Part shown: one piece after another, positions 12,737-20,491 of the stretch
Numbering within the stretch: the stretch's first letter is position 1
How the letters are laid out: the number at the start of each line of letters is the position of its first letter
From: SIG588 sp045599305
Lineage (GTDB): Bacteria > Bacillota > Clostridia > Oscillospirales > Acutalibacteraceae
Assembly: GCA_045599305.1 (NCBI GenBank)
Contig: JAZRVU010000011.1
Span: 1-20,491, forward strand
Direction: 5' to 3'
Length of the DNA: 20,491 bases
Notes under the pieces: generated by a model
The model's input: the letters and a program-made list of their open reading frames with translations, nothing else
What the model was told of the DNA's origin: nothing
The model's database searches: none
Translations under genes and position numbers: made by a program

Positions 12737-14119
12737 ATGTGGCCGGATATCGTGTTGGTGGCGGTGTATATCGCGGTGCTCATCGGGGTCGGGCTGCGGG
12801 GCGGCCGGTCGGTGCGCTCGGCCGCTGATTTCACCGCCGGCGGACGCTATGGCGTGCCGGTCGTCTTTGCCACGCTGGCCGCCTCCTATGTGGGGGGCGG
12901 TTTTTCCTCCGGCAACGCCGCCGAGGCGTTTCGCCGCGGGATCAGTTCCACCCTTTCGCTGATGGGCTTCGGCGTGGCGATGGTGCTGATCGGGCGGTTT
13001 CTGGTGCCGGGGGTGGCGCGCTTTGAAGGGGTCACCACGGTGGGCGGCATTCTGGAGCGGGACTACGGCCGGGGTGCGCGGGTGCTCACCGGCATATTTT
13101 CCTTTTTGAGCTGCGCGGGGGTCGTGGCGGCGCAGATGGAGGCGATGGGCCTCACCTTCCGCACCCTGCTGGGGCTTTCGGACACCGTCGGCATCCTGCT
13201 CGGGTGCGGGATCGTGCTGCTCTACACCACCTTCGGCGGGATGCAGTCCGTCATCGCGGCGGACATGGTGCAGTTTTTACTGTTGGCGGTGGGGATGCCG
13301 CTGCTGCTGTGGGGCGGTCTGCGGCAGGCGGGCGGATTGGGCGCCGTGTGGCAGGCACTGCCGAAAGCCTATTTCGATCCCCTGGGCGGCACCACGCTGT
13401 GGGGCTTTTGCTCCATGTTCCTCTCGCTCGCGGTGGGAGAGGCGCTGGCTCCGCCCTACACCCAGCGGTTGCTCATCGGGCGCACCCCCGCGGTGACCGC
13501 CCGTGCCACGGTGTTAAGCGGCCTGTTTGCCCTGCCCTTTTTTGCCGTGACCGGGCTCATCGGCCTGACGGCCTATGCCCTCGACCCGACCGCCGATGCC
13601 GCCACCGCCATGCCCCGCATGATCCTCACCGCGCTGCCGGTGGGACTGCGCGGACTGGTCATGGCGGCGATGGTCTCCATCATCCTGTCGGCGGCGGACG
13701 GCTTTTTGAACGGTGCCGCGGTGGGGCTGGTCGGCGACGCGCTCATGCCCCTCATGCCCGCCACGCCGCCGCGCCTGCAGCTGCGGCTGCTGCGATATGT
13801 CAATCTGCTCACCGGTGCGGCGGCGGTGGCGCTCGCGCTGTGGATGCCGGGCATTTTCGACATCCTCTTTCTGGCCTATTCTTTCTGGTGCCCCGTGCTG
13901 CTGGTGCCGCTCGCCGCCGCTTTTCGCGGGGTGCACGTCTCCCGCCGCGCGTTCTATACTGCCGTGGCCGCGGGCTTTTGTGTGTCGGTGGTGTGGGAGC
14001 TGATCGGCTGTCCGTGGGGCGTCAGCGGCAGTGTGGCCGGACTTTTTGTCAACGCCGCCGTCTTCTTTACGTCATACAAAATGGAAAAATCAAAAACGAA
14101 TATACATATAGTAAAATAA
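12737..14119 (+). CDS. Sodium:solute symporter family transporter
   Basis: The 460-residue product has about 12-13 membrane helices and the SSS family pattern. It has an N-terminal DIVLVAVYIAVLIGVGL helix and AASYVGGGFSSGNAAEAFRRG (residues around 50-70, the unwound first core helix). It also has TTFGGMQSVIAADMVQ mid-protein and SIILSAADGFLNGAAVG, which carries the Ser residues of a sodium site. Such carriers co-import sodium with amino acids, sugars, vitamins or carboxylates; the substrate is not readable. ATG 12737 was chosen because AGGGGGG ends nine bases upstream; ATG 12728 directly abuts that run. The gene stands alone, just after the spoVAD remnant. Confidence 0.87.
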   Translation: MWPDIVLVAVYIAVLIGVGLRGGRSVRSAADFTAGGRYGVPVVFATLAASYVGGGFSSGNAAEAFRRGISSTLSLMGFGVAMVLIGRFLVPGVARFEGVTTVGGILERDYGRGARVLTGIFSFLSCAGVVAAQMEAMGLTFRTLLGLSDTVGILLGCGIVLLYTTFGGMQSVIAADMVQFLLLAVGMPLLLWGGLRQAGGLGAVWQALPKAYFDPLGGTTLWGFCSMFLSLAVGEALAPPYTQRLLIGRTPAVTARATVLSGLFALPFFAVTGLIGLTAYALDPTADAATAMPRMILTALPVGLRGLVMAAMVSIILSAADGFLNGAAVGLVGDALMPLMPATPPRLQLRLLRYVNLLTGAAAVALALWMPGIFDILFLAYSFWCPVLLVPLAAAFRGVHVSRRAFYTAVAAGFCVSVVWELIGCPWGVSGSVAGLFVNAAVFFTSYKMEKSKTNIHIVK

Positions 14120-14123
14120 AAAC

Positions 14124-14153
14124 GGGGGCAGGTCATTCCCAAAACCTGCCCCC
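14124..14153. terminator. Bidirectional terminator between the symporter and the SanA-like gene
   Basis: A 10-bp stem GGGGGCAGGT/ACCTGCCCCC (14124-14133 and 14144-14153) has a 10-base loop. The minus strand continues into GTTTTTATTTTA, a strong T-run, so it mainly ends the minus-strand operon. Confidence 0.85.
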
Positions 14154-14168
14154 ATATTAAGTCGCATA

Positions 14169-14852
14169 TCAGAAAAACTCATCGTTGGTCACATCGCCGC
14201 TGCCCTGCAGCGAGATCGTCTCCCCCAAAAAGGTGGGGCGCGGCTTGAAAAGCGAGGTGCCGAAATCTTTCACCCGCGCCAGTACTTCGCGGCAGTCGCG
14301 TGAAAATTGTCCCCAATATGCCTGCCGATCGCAGGCCACGCCCCACGCCTCAAGCCCCAGACTTTCGGCCACATACAGTGCGCGGGAAAGGTGGTAGCGC
14401 TGGGTGACGATCACGATCCGTTCGGCGCCGAACACCTCTTTGGCACGGTAGAGGCTCTCATAGGTGGAAAACCCGGCGTGATCCATGAAAATGTCGGAGG
14501 AGTCAACGCCGGCGTTCATGGCATATCGCTTCATGGCGGCCACCTCGTTGTAGGCGGTGCGGCCGTGGTCGCCGCTCATCAGCAGTTTGGGGGCGACACC
14601 GCTCTCGAACAGTTCCACTCCGCACTGCAGGCGGTCGGCCAGCATGGCGCAGGGGGTGCCGTCCTCATACACCATGCACCCCAACACCAGAATACAGTCT
14701 GCCTTCGGCAGCGAAGCGGCCTCGGCGGCGGTGACGATCTGCCGCTCGCCCGTGGCCTTTACGTGCAGATCAACGGCTCCCACCGCACCGGTGCCGACTG
14801 CCAAAAATGCCGCACACCATGCCAAGGCGCGGCGGATCGGTTTCTTTTTCAT
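14169..14852 (-). CDS. SanA/YdcF-like DUF218 membrane-anchored protein
   Basis: The 227-residue product has a signal-anchor-like helix (about 8-27) and a DUF218 domain. Landmarks are ADCILVLGCMVYEDGTPCAML, LLMSGDHGRTAYNEVAAMK, and IVIVTQRYHLSRALYVAESLG with the conserved Tyr-His. SanA of E. coli is linked to envelope barrier function and vancomycin resistance at high temperature, and the related ElyC is linked to envelope lipid-carrier metabolism; the biochemical activity is not settled. ATG follows AAAGGAG. It is the last gene of the CPBP-tadA-sanA-like operon, 28 bases after tadA. Confidence 0.83.
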   Translation of the reverse strand: MKKKPIRRALAWCAAFLAVGTGAVGAVDLHVKATGERQIVTAAEAASLPKADCILVLGCMVYEDGTPCAMLADRLQCGVELFESGVAPKLLMSGDHGRTAYNEVAAMKRYAMNAGVDSSDIFMDHAGFSTYESLYRAKEVFGAERIVIVTQRYHLSRALYVAESLGLEAWGVACDRQAYWGQFSRDCREVLARVKDFGTSLFKPRPTFLGETISLQGSGDVTNDEFF

Positions 14853-14880
14853 GCGATTTTCTCCTTTACGTTGCTTTTCG

Positions 14881-15336
14881 TTATCGGCGGCTCTGCCGCA
14901 GTTTTAAGAAAAAAGCCGAAAGCGCCTCGCCGCATTCTTCGGCCAGCACCCCGCCGGTGAGCGCCGGCTTGTGGTTATAGGGCAGGTCGAACAGGGTGAT
15001 GAGCGAGCCGCAGCTGCCGGCCTTGGGGTCGGCGGCACCGAAATACACATGATCGATGCGGGCGTTGATGATGGCGCCCGCGCACATGGGGCAGGGCTCC
15101 AGTGTCACATAGAGGTCACAGCCGAACAGCCGCCAGCCGCCCAGCGTGCGGCAGGCCTCGTCGATGGCCTCCAGCTCGGCGTGCGCCAGCGCGTGGCGCG
15201 CCCCCTCCCGGCGGTTGCGCCCGCGTCCCACGATCACGCCGTCGCGCACCACGACCGCCCCCACGGGGACTTCCCCCTCGGCGGCGGCCTCTGCGGCCAG
15301 CGCCAGCGCTTCTCTCATGTATTCTTCCGCCGTCAT
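14881..15336 (-). CDS. tadA: tRNA-specific adenosine deaminase
   Basis: The 151-residue product has the zinc deaminase signature: HAE (52-54) with catalytic Glu54, and PCPMC (81-85) with zinc ligands Cys82 and Cys85. It also has ARIDHVYFGAADPKAGSCGS, typical of TadA. It converts A34 to inosine in tRNA-Arg(ACG). ATG overlaps the stop of the CPBP protease gene by four bases (ATGA) and uses GAGGTG inside that gene as its ribosome site, so the two are translationally coupled. Confidence 0.95.
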   Translation of the reverse strand: MTAEEYMREALALAAEAAAEGEVPVGAVVVRDGVIVGRGRNRREGARHALAHAELEAIDEACRTLGGWRLFGCDLYVTLEPCPMCAGAIINARIDHVYFGAADPKAGSCGSLITLFDLPYNHKPALTGGVLAEECGEALSAFFLKLRQSRR

Positions 15337-16334
15337 AATTTCACCTCATATTTCAGCGTGAGGAACAGCATGACGAGCAGGCCGGCCGCGATCACGGGGG
15401 AGAGCCACATCCACCGGGCACGCTGACCCTCGGGCAGTACGCTGCGCCGGTCGGTGAGCGGGCGGAAAAGCGGTTCCTCCCGGCGGTGACGCAGCAGCAG
15501 TCCCGCCGCGGCCCCCGCCACCGAGATCAGCACCATCGCGGCGATCTGCAGCACGAGCCACTCGTTTTCCGTTAGCCCTATGGCGGTGCGGACGTATTCC
15601 AGCACCACCGAAAGGGAATTGTTCAGCGCGTGGACGATCATCACCGGCCACAGGCGGCCGGTGGTGAGGAAGAGGTAGCCGAGCATGAGCCCCAGCAGCA
15701 GGGCAAAGGGCAGTTGGGTCAGGTTGCCGTGCGCCAGACCGAAGATCAGCGCCGAAAGCAGCAGTGCCCGCCCCTCGCCGAAGGGACGCAGCGCGCCCAG
15801 GATCCACCCGCGGAACACCAGTTCCTCCACCACCCCGGGCAAAAGGGCGTAGGTGAGCAGGTTGAGCGCCAGCGGCAGCAGGCCGGGGTCGGCGTTGTAC
15901 TGCCCGTCATACGGCTCGATGCCGAACTGCGAGGCGAAGTACAGCCAGAAAGAGACGAGGAAATTGGCCAGCATACAAAAGGCCAGCCCGAACAGGACGA
16001 CGAGCCACGTCTCGCCCGCCACCAGACGGCGGCGCTCGGCTTTGGGCGGCAGCGGCCGCTGCCGGAAGATCAGTCCCAGCACCACGGCCGGCACCAGCAG
16101 CATCAGCAGGTAGCAGCCGATATAGAGCAGGTAATACCACACCCGCTCCCACGCACCGGCCTGCATCTGCTCCTTGGCCGCCGAAAGGGCGGGCGAGAGC
16201 AGATAGGACGAGGCAAAGTCGATGGCCACGACGGCAAGCAAATAAAAGCCCACGAAGCCGCTCTTTCGCCAGAGCTGCCGTTTTTCATCCGCCTGCGCCT
16301 GTTCCAGCGCCAGGCGGCTTTCTTCAAAATTCAC
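15333..16334 (-). CDS. CPBP family intramembrane metalloprotease (CAAX/Abi type)
   Basis: The 333-residue product has about eight membrane helices and the CPBP motifs: EELVFRG (170-176, EExxxR with catalytic Glu), GLAHGN (199-204, His202) and HALNN (235-239). Members cleave or modify membrane substrates, and some act in bacteriocin self-immunity; the target here is unknown. The start is GTG 16332-16334, with AAGGAG about 11 bases upstream. The longer upstream frame lies in the intergenic region and the opposite transketolase gene and is rejected. It heads the CPBP-tadA-sanA-like operon behind a clear promoter. Confidence 0.87.
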   Translation of the reverse strand: MNFEESRLALEQAQADEKRQLWRKSGFVGFYLLAVVAIDFASSYLLSPALSAAKEQMQAGAWERVWYYLLYIGCYLLMLLVPAVVLGLIFRQRPLPPKAERRRLVAGETWLVVLFGLAFCMLANFLVSFWLYFASQFGIEPYDGQYNADPGLLPLALNLLTYALLPGVVEELVFRGWILGALRPFGEGRALLLSALIFGLAHGNLTQLPFALLLGLMLGYLFLTTGRLWPVMIVHALNNSLSVVLEYVRTAIGLTENEWLVLQIAAMVLISVAGAAAGLLLRHRREEPLFRPLTDRRSVLPEGQRARWMWLSPVIAAGLLVMLFLTLKYEVKL

Positions 16335-16383
16335 GCAGCGGTCATCTCCTTTTCGGCCACGGCCGATCACTCTTTTCCATTCT

Positions 16384-16412
16384 ATTTTATCACAGTTGTC
16401 CCCGCCTGTAAA
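16384..16412 (-). promoter_or_regulatory. Sigma-A-type promoter of the CPBP-tadA-sanA-like operon
   Basis: On the minus strand TTTACA (16407-16412), 17 bases, then TAAAAT (16384-16389), 50 bases before the GTG. Confidence 0.65.
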
Positions 16413-16514
16413 GTCTGCCCGCTGCATTTTTGCCGGCGATCGCATACGGTCAAGAAATTTTATGGATAAATCCGCCGAAAAGCGGGAATAACTCTTCCAT
16501 TTTGAAACGAAATG

Positions 16515-16523
16515 TGGTATACT
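16515..16523 (+). promoter_or_regulatory. Extended -10 promoter of the transketolase operon
   Basis: TGGTATACT (16515-16523) is an extended -10 with a weak -35 (TTCCAT, 17 bases upstream). It lies 56 bases before the first transketolase start. Confidence 0.55.
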
Positions 16524-16579
16524 GTAAGGGAAAAATAGTCGGGTGTCCGACGGGGCACCGGGAAAGGTTGGTAAATCGC

Positions 16580-17422
16580 ATGGAAGCTTGCGAAAAGAAG
16601 CGTCTGGCGGCAGCGGCGACCCGCATCCGCATGGACATCGTGGAGGGGACGTTCTGCGCCAAGAGCGGTCACCCCGGCGGCTCGCTCTCGATCGCCGATC
16701 TGCTCGCATACCTGTACGGCAAGGAGATGCGGGTGGACCCGAAAAACCCGAAGGATCCCGGCCGCGACCGTCTGGTGCTCTCCAAAGGGCATGCCGCGCC
16801 CGCACTCTACGGCGCGCTGGCGGAGTTCGGTTACATCGACCGCAAGGAGATCCAATCGCTGCGCCATATCGGTGCCATGCTGCAGGGGCATCCGGATATG
16901 AAGGGCACCCCCGGCGTGGATATGTCCACCGGTTCGCTCGGGCAGGGCGTGTCGGCGGCCGTGGGTATGGCGCTGGGCGCCAAGATCTCGGGCGAGGACT
17001 ACCGTGTCTATGCCATCCTCGGTGACGGCGAGATCGAAGAGGGTCAGGTCTGGGAGGCGGCGATGTTCGCCGCGGCCAAGGGGCTGGACAACCTGTGCGT
17101 GTTCGTGGATAACAATGACCTGCAGATCGACGGTACCGTCCGCGAGGTCAACAACCCCCATCCCATCCCGGAAAAATTCGCCGCGTTCGGCTTCCGTGTG
17201 GTCGTGATCGACGGCCACGACTATGACCAGATCGAAATGGCGCTCTCGGCCGCGCGTGCGGCCAAGGGACAGCCCACCGCCGTCATCATGCACACCGTCA
17301 AGGGCCGCGGCGTTTCCTACATGGAAAACCAGGTCGGCTGGCACGGCAAGGGCCCCAACAAGGAAGAACGCGACACCGCGATGGCCGAGTTGACGGCAAA
17401 GCTCGCAGAACTGGAGGGTTGA
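16580..17422 (+). CDS. Transketolase, N-terminal (thiamine-binding) subunit
   Basis: The 280-residue product matches the split transketolase N-subunit of many Firmicutes. It has KSGHPGGSLS (28-37), SKGHAAPALY (68-77), MSTGSLGQG (115-123) and the thiamine diphosphate motif starting GDGEIEEGQ (148-156) and ending DNND (177-180). With the next gene product it forms the enzyme that moves two-carbon ketol units in the pentose phosphate pathway. ATG 16580 follows GGGAAAGGTTGG; upstream in-frame codons overlap the divergent gene's promoter region. The second subunit gene starts four bases after its stop. Confidence 0.95.
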   Translation: MEACEKKRLAAAATRIRMDIVEGTFCAKSGHPGGSLSIADLLAYLYGKEMRVDPKNPKDPGRDRLVLSKGHAAPALYGALAEFGYIDRKEIQSLRHIGAMLQGHPDMKGTPGVDMSTGSLGQGVSAAVGMALGAKISGEDYRVYAILGDGEIEEGQVWEAAMFAAAKGLDNLCVFVDNNDLQIDGTVREVNNPHPIPEKFAAFGFRVVVIDGHDYDQIEMALSAARAAKGQPTAVIMHTVKGRGVSYMENQVGWHGKGPNKEERDTAMAELTAKLAELEG

Positions 17423-17426
17423 CACC

Positions 17427-18374
17427 ATGGCTGACAATGTGAAGATCGCCACGCGCGATTCCTACGGACAGACGCTGGTCGAACTGGCGGACGAATATCC
17501 GAATCTTGTGGTGCTGGACGCGGACCTCGCGGCCGCGACCAAGACCGGCACCTTCAAAAAAGCACACCCCGAGCGCTTCTTCGACTGCGGTATCGCCGAG
17601 GGCAACATGATGGGCGTGGCGGCCGGTCTGGCCTCCACCGGTAAACTGGTGTTCGCCTCCAGCTTCGCCATGTTCGCGGCCGGCCGCGCGTTCGAGCAGA
17701 TCCGCAACTCCATCGGCTACCCCCACCTCAACGTGAAGATCGGCGCCACCCACGCCGGTATCTCCGTCGGTGAGGACGGCGCCACCCACCAGTGCTGCGA
17801 GGATCTCGCGCTCATGCGCACCATCCCCGGCATGACGGTCATCTGCCCGGCGGGCGATAACGAGGCCCGTCAGGCGGTGCGTGCCGCCGCGGCCATGGAC
17901 GGCCCGGTCTATCTGCGCTTCGGCCGTCTGGCGGTGGAATCCGTCACCCCGGCGGATTACAAGTTTGAGATCGGCCGCGGCGCCACCCTGCGCGACGGCA
18001 GCGACGTCACCGTCATCGCCAATGGCCTGTTGGTCGCCATGGCGATGAAGGCGGCCGAAACGCTGGCCGCCGAGGGCATCTCGGTGCGGGTCATCGACAT
18101 GGCCACCATCAAGCCGCTGGACACCGAACTGGTGTGCAAGGCCGCCCGTGAGACCGGCGCCATCGTCACCGCCGAGGAACACAGCGTCATCGGCGGTCTG
18201 GGCAGTGCCGTGGCCGAGGCCCTGTGCGAGGGCTGCCCCGTGCCGATGAAGCGTGTCGGCGTGCAGGACACCTTCGGCAAATCCGGCCCCGCGCTGGATC
18301 TGCTGCCGCTCTTCGGCCTGTCGGCCGAAAACATCGCCGACAACGTGCGTGCGGTGCTGAAGCTCAAAAAGTAA
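17427..18374 (+). CDS. Transketolase, C-terminal subunit
   Basis: The 315-residue product has the pyrimidine-binding and C-terminal transketolase domains. Landmarks are FFDCGIAEGNMMGVAAGLA (catalytic Glu58), FASSFAMFAAGRAFEQIR, GATHAGISVGEDGATHQ and PVYLRFGR. In the C-terminal domain are VIANGLLVAMAMKAA, TAEEHSVIGGLGS and a final DTFGKSG. Length is normal for the split type. It follows the N-subunit with a 4-base gap and GGAGGG as ribosome site, so the subunits are made together. A strong terminator ends the pair. Confidence 0.95.
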   Translation: MADNVKIATRDSYGQTLVELADEYPNLVVLDADLAAATKTGTFKKAHPERFFDCGIAEGNMMGVAAGLASTGKLVFASSFAMFAAGRAFEQIRNSIGYPHLNVKIGATHAGISVGEDGATHQCCEDLALMRTIPGMTVICPAGDNEARQAVRAAAAMDGPVYLRFGRLAVESVTPADYKFEIGRGATLRDGSDVTVIANGLLVAMAMKAAETLAAEGISVRVIDMATIKPLDTELVCKAARETGAIVTAEEHSVIGGLGSAVAEALCEGCPVPMKRVGVQDTFGKSGPALDLLPLFGLSAENIADNVRAVLKLKK

Positions 18375-18384
18375 GATCAAATAA

Positions 18385-18424
18385 AAAGCCGGAAGGGCAC
18401 CCGGTGCCCTTCCGGCTTTCTTTG
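18385..18424 (+). terminator. Terminator of the transketolase operon
   Basis: A 16-bp perfect stem (18385-18400 and 18404-18419) with a CCG loop runs into CTTTG. It starts 10 bases after the stop. Confidence 0.9.
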
Positions 18425-18437
18425 CGGAGGCGACTTC

Positions 18438-19808
18438 ATGCAGGCATTTCCCTTTCCCGCCGCGTTCGAGCGGCGAATGCAGGCGCTGCTGGCGGACGGC
18501 TGGCCGGCCTTTGTCCGTGCTTTTTCAGAAGAGCCGCCCCGCCGCGGCGTGCGGGCCAACCCGCTGAAACTGGCGCCGGATCGGCTGCAGACGCTGTTCG
18601 GTGACACACTGACACCGACCCCGTTTTCGCCGCTCGGATTTTATCTGGCGGGCGAGCGGCGTGCCGGTGCCGATCCGCTGCACCATGCCGGTGCCTACTA
18701 TGTGCAGGAGCCGTCCGCCATGTCGGCAGTGACGGCGCTGGCGCCCCGCCCCGGCGAGCGGGTGCTGGATCTCTGCGCCGCACCGGGCGGCAAGTCCACC
18801 CAGATCGCCGCCGCACTGGGCGGGCAGGGGCTTCTGTGGTGCAATGAGTATGTCCGCGCCCGTGCCGGCGCGCTGATGCAGAATCTGGAGCGGTGCGGCG
18901 TGACCAACGCCGCCGTATCCTCCATGGATACCGCCCCGCTGTGCGAGGCGCTGGCCGGCTGCTTCGATGCCGTGCTGTGCGATGCCCCCTGCTCGGGCGA
19001 GGGGATGTTCCGCAAGGAGCCGGCCGCGCTGGAGCAGTGGAGCGAGGAAAATGTGGCGCTGTGCGCCGCCCGCCAGCGGGAGATATTGTCGGCCGCCGCA
19101 CAGGCGGTGCGCCCGGGCGGGCGCCTGCTCTATTCCACCTGCACCTTTGCACCGGAGGAAAACGAGCAGAACGCCGCGTGGTTTTTGGCGACCCACCCCG
19201 ATTTCGTCCCGGGCGATCTGTCCGCTCTGCCGTTCGGCCGCCCGGCCTTTGACATCGCGGCATTTCCGCCCTCTGCCGGCCGGCGCATCCTGCCCGGTGA
19301 CGGGGGCGAGGGGCATTTTCTGGCGCTGTTTTGCAGGGTGGGGGACGCCCCCGCCGCGGGCGCGTCCTATCAGCCCAAAAAGCCCGATCCCCACGCGGCC
19401 GAGGCGGCCGCGCTGTGGGAGAGCCTGTTTACCGCCCCGCCGCAGGGTACCTTCCTCACGGTGGGGGACACGGTGCGGCTGCTGCCGCCCGCGTGGCTGC
19501 AGAACGCGCCGCACGTGCTGGCGGCGGGGGTGGCGGTCGCCGCCGTCTGCAAAAACCGGCTGGAGCCCGCGCACGGCGTCTTTGCCGCCGCCCGTGCCGC
19601 CGATTGCCGCCGTGTGATCCGGCTGGCGCCGGACGATCCCGCGCTCCTTGCCTTTCTGCGGGGGGAGCCGATCCCCTGTGACCCCGCCCTTGCGGGGTGG
19701 ACGGCCGTCGCCGCGGACGAAGCCTGTGTCGGCTTCGGCAAGGCGGTGAACGGCACGCTGAAAAATCATTATCCCAAAGGCCTGCGCCTTTTGAAAGGAA
19801 ACGACTGA
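18438..19808 (+). CDS. RsmF/RsmB-family 16S rRNA (cytosine-5) methyltransferase
   Basis: The 456-residue product has the NOL1/NOP2/Sun fold. It has an N-terminal RGVRANPLK region, YYVQEPSAM (88-95), the SAM-binding DLCAAPGGKSTQ (111-122), DAPCSGEGMFRK (182-193, Cys185) and YSTCTFAPEENE (232-243, catalytic Cys235). A C-terminal extension ends in GFGKAVNGTLKNHYPKGLR, as in RsmF with its PUA-like tail. It methylates cytosine in rRNA (or tRNA in some members); the exact site is inferred only. ATG follows GGAGG at seven bases, just after the transketolase terminator. It overlaps pyk by one base. Confidence 0.9.
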   Translation: MQAFPFPAAFERRMQALLADGWPAFVRAFSEEPPRRGVRANPLKLAPDRLQTLFGDTLTPTPFSPLGFYLAGERRAGADPLHHAGAYYVQEPSAMSAVTALAPRPGERVLDLCAAPGGKSTQIAAALGGQGLLWCNEYVRARAGALMQNLERCGVTNAAVSSMDTAPLCEALAGCFDAVLCDAPCSGEGMFRKEPAALEQWSEENVALCAARQREILSAAAQAVRPGGRLLYSTCTFAPEENEQNAAWFLATHPDFVPGDLSALPFGRPAFDIAAFPPSAGRRILPGDGGEGHFLALFCRVGDAPAAGASYQPKKPDPHAAEAAALWESLFTAPPQGTFLTVGDTVRLLPPAWLQNAPHVLAAGVAVAAVCKNRLEPAHGVFAAARAADCRRVIRLAPDDPALLAFLRGEPIPCDPALAGWTAVAADEACVGFGKAVNGTLKNHYPKGLRLLKGND

Positions 19809-20491
19809 TGAGAAAGACCAAGATCATCTGCACCGTCGGCCCCGCCTGTGCCGATGAAAATACCCTGACCGAAATGGTCAAAGCGGGCATGAACGTCGCC
19901 CGCTTCAACTTTTCCCACGGCACCCACGAAGAACACCGCGCACTGATGAACACCGTGAAGGCGGTGCGGGAAAAGCTGCACGCGCCGGTGGCCATCCTGC
20001 TGGACACCAAGGGGCCGGAATACCGCATCGGCACCTTTGCGGGCGGCCGCGTCACCCTGACGGAGGGGGACACCTTCGCCTTCACGGCCGAGCCGGTGAC
20101 AGGCGACTGCCACCGCGTGTCGGTGTCCTATCCCCCCATGATCGGTGAACTGGCACAGGGGGACACGGTGCTGCTCAACAACGGGCTGGTGGTGCTCACC
20201 GTCACCGCACTGACCAAGACCGAGGCCGTCTGCCGCGTGGTGAGCGGCGGCGAGGTGTCCGACCGCAAGAGCATGAGCATCCCCAACAAACTGTTCAGCC
20301 AGCCGTATCTCAGCGAACAGGATAAGGCCGACCTGCTCTTCGGTATCGAAATGGGGGTCGATTTCGTCGCCTGCTCCTTCGTCTCCCGTCCGCAGGACGT
20401 GAAAGACGTGCGGGATTTCCTGCGGCAGCACGGTGGCGGGGACATCGACCTCATCGCCAAGATCGAAAACCGTGCCGGTGTGGACAACATC
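19808..20491 (+). CDS. pyk: Pyruvate kinase (partial, N-terminal part)
   Basis: The 228 residues visible run off the right edge in frame. KTKIICTVGPA opens the chain, followed by NVARFNFSHG (29-38; Arg32, Asn34, Ser36 and His37 of the phosphate and potassium site). AILLDTKGPEYRIG, the lid-like B domain (about 70-170), VDFVACSFVSRPQDV and KIENRAGVDNI follow, the last containing the catalytic Lys-x-Glu. It makes pyruvate and ATP from phosphoenolpyruvate in glycolysis. ATG overlaps the stop of the methyltransferase gene (TGATG), with AAAGGA upstream, so the two are coupled. Confidence 0.96.
   Translation, partial: MRKTKIICTVGPACADENTLTEMVKAGMNVARFNFSHGTHEEHRALMNTVKAVREKLHAPVAILLDTKGPEYRIGTFAGGRVTLTEGDTFAFTAEPVTGDCHRVSVSYPPMIGELAQGDTVLLNNGLVVLTVTALTKTEAVCRVVSGGEVSDRKSMSIPNKLFSQPYLSEQDKADLLFGIEMGVDFVACSFVSRPQDVKDVRDFLRQHGGGDIDLIAKIENRAGVDNI

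Noticed and set aside
16335..16805. A long N-terminal extension of the CPBP protease
   Set aside because: It runs through the operon promoter and into the opposite transketolase gene; GTG 16334 gives a family-length protein.
1..20491. tRNA or rRNA genes, CRISPR arrays, riboswitches, or a recombinase gene
   Set aside because: None was recognised on either strand by reading; a covariance-model search was not possible, so small structured RNAs could be missed.

Overview
The window reads as chromosomal DNA from a GC-rich, endospore-forming Firmicute, most likely a clostridial or Oscillospiraceae-type bacterium. The reasons are the sporulation genes (spoVAC, spoVAD, a ytvI-type permease), a two-subunit transketolase, a CsbB/YfhO-type glycosylation pair, AGGAGG-type ribosome binding sites with some TTG and GTG starts, and Gram-positive promoters. 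Species cannot be told from the sequence.

Layout. 1-131: tail of an unidentified gene. 228-1082 (-): DegV fatty-acid-binding protein, divergent from 1219-5276 (+): a YfhO-like polytopic membrane protein translationally coupled to a CsbB/GtrB-like polyprenyl-phosphate glycosyltransferase. 5312-6640 (+): an AT-richer GH39-like glycosidase. 6692-6806: a displaced copy of the 3' end of ytvI. 6807-7978: an AT-rich insert with an XRE regulator divergent from a SLOG-domain gene. 7979-9097 (-): ytvI. 9196-11187: spoVAC and spoVAD (+), each behind its own sigma-G-like promoter and separated by an antisense small membrane protein gene. 11188-12563: a second AT-rich insert with another XRE regulator divergent from a membrane-anchored ORF that carries an in-frame stop. 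12564-12673: decayed remnant of the spoVAD 3' end. 12737-14119 (+): sodium:solute symporter. 14169-16334 (-): operon of a CPBP protease, TadA and a SanA/YdcF-like protein. 16580-18374 (+): transketolase subunits. 18438-20491 (+): RsmF-type rRNA methyltransferase and the start of pyruvate kinase.

The most unusual signal is a pattern seen twice. In each case an intact gene on the core chromosome (ytvI, spoVAD) is followed by about 1.2-1.4 kb of foreign-looking DNA holding an XRE regulator divergent from one cargo gene. The insert is then followed by a displaced copy of the same gene's 3' end in the same orientation. The ytvI copy is 115 bp with 3 differences, all synonymous; the spoVAD copy is frameshifted and internally deleted. 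This is the footprint expected of integration into a gene 3' end that restores the reading frame, yet neither insert encodes a recombinase. A short motif (TATCCRAATTGTAT) lies at both edges of the first insert, and a 12/14 match lies at one edge of the second. These may be small, integrase-less, regulator-plus-cargo modules that use gene 3' ends as landing sites.
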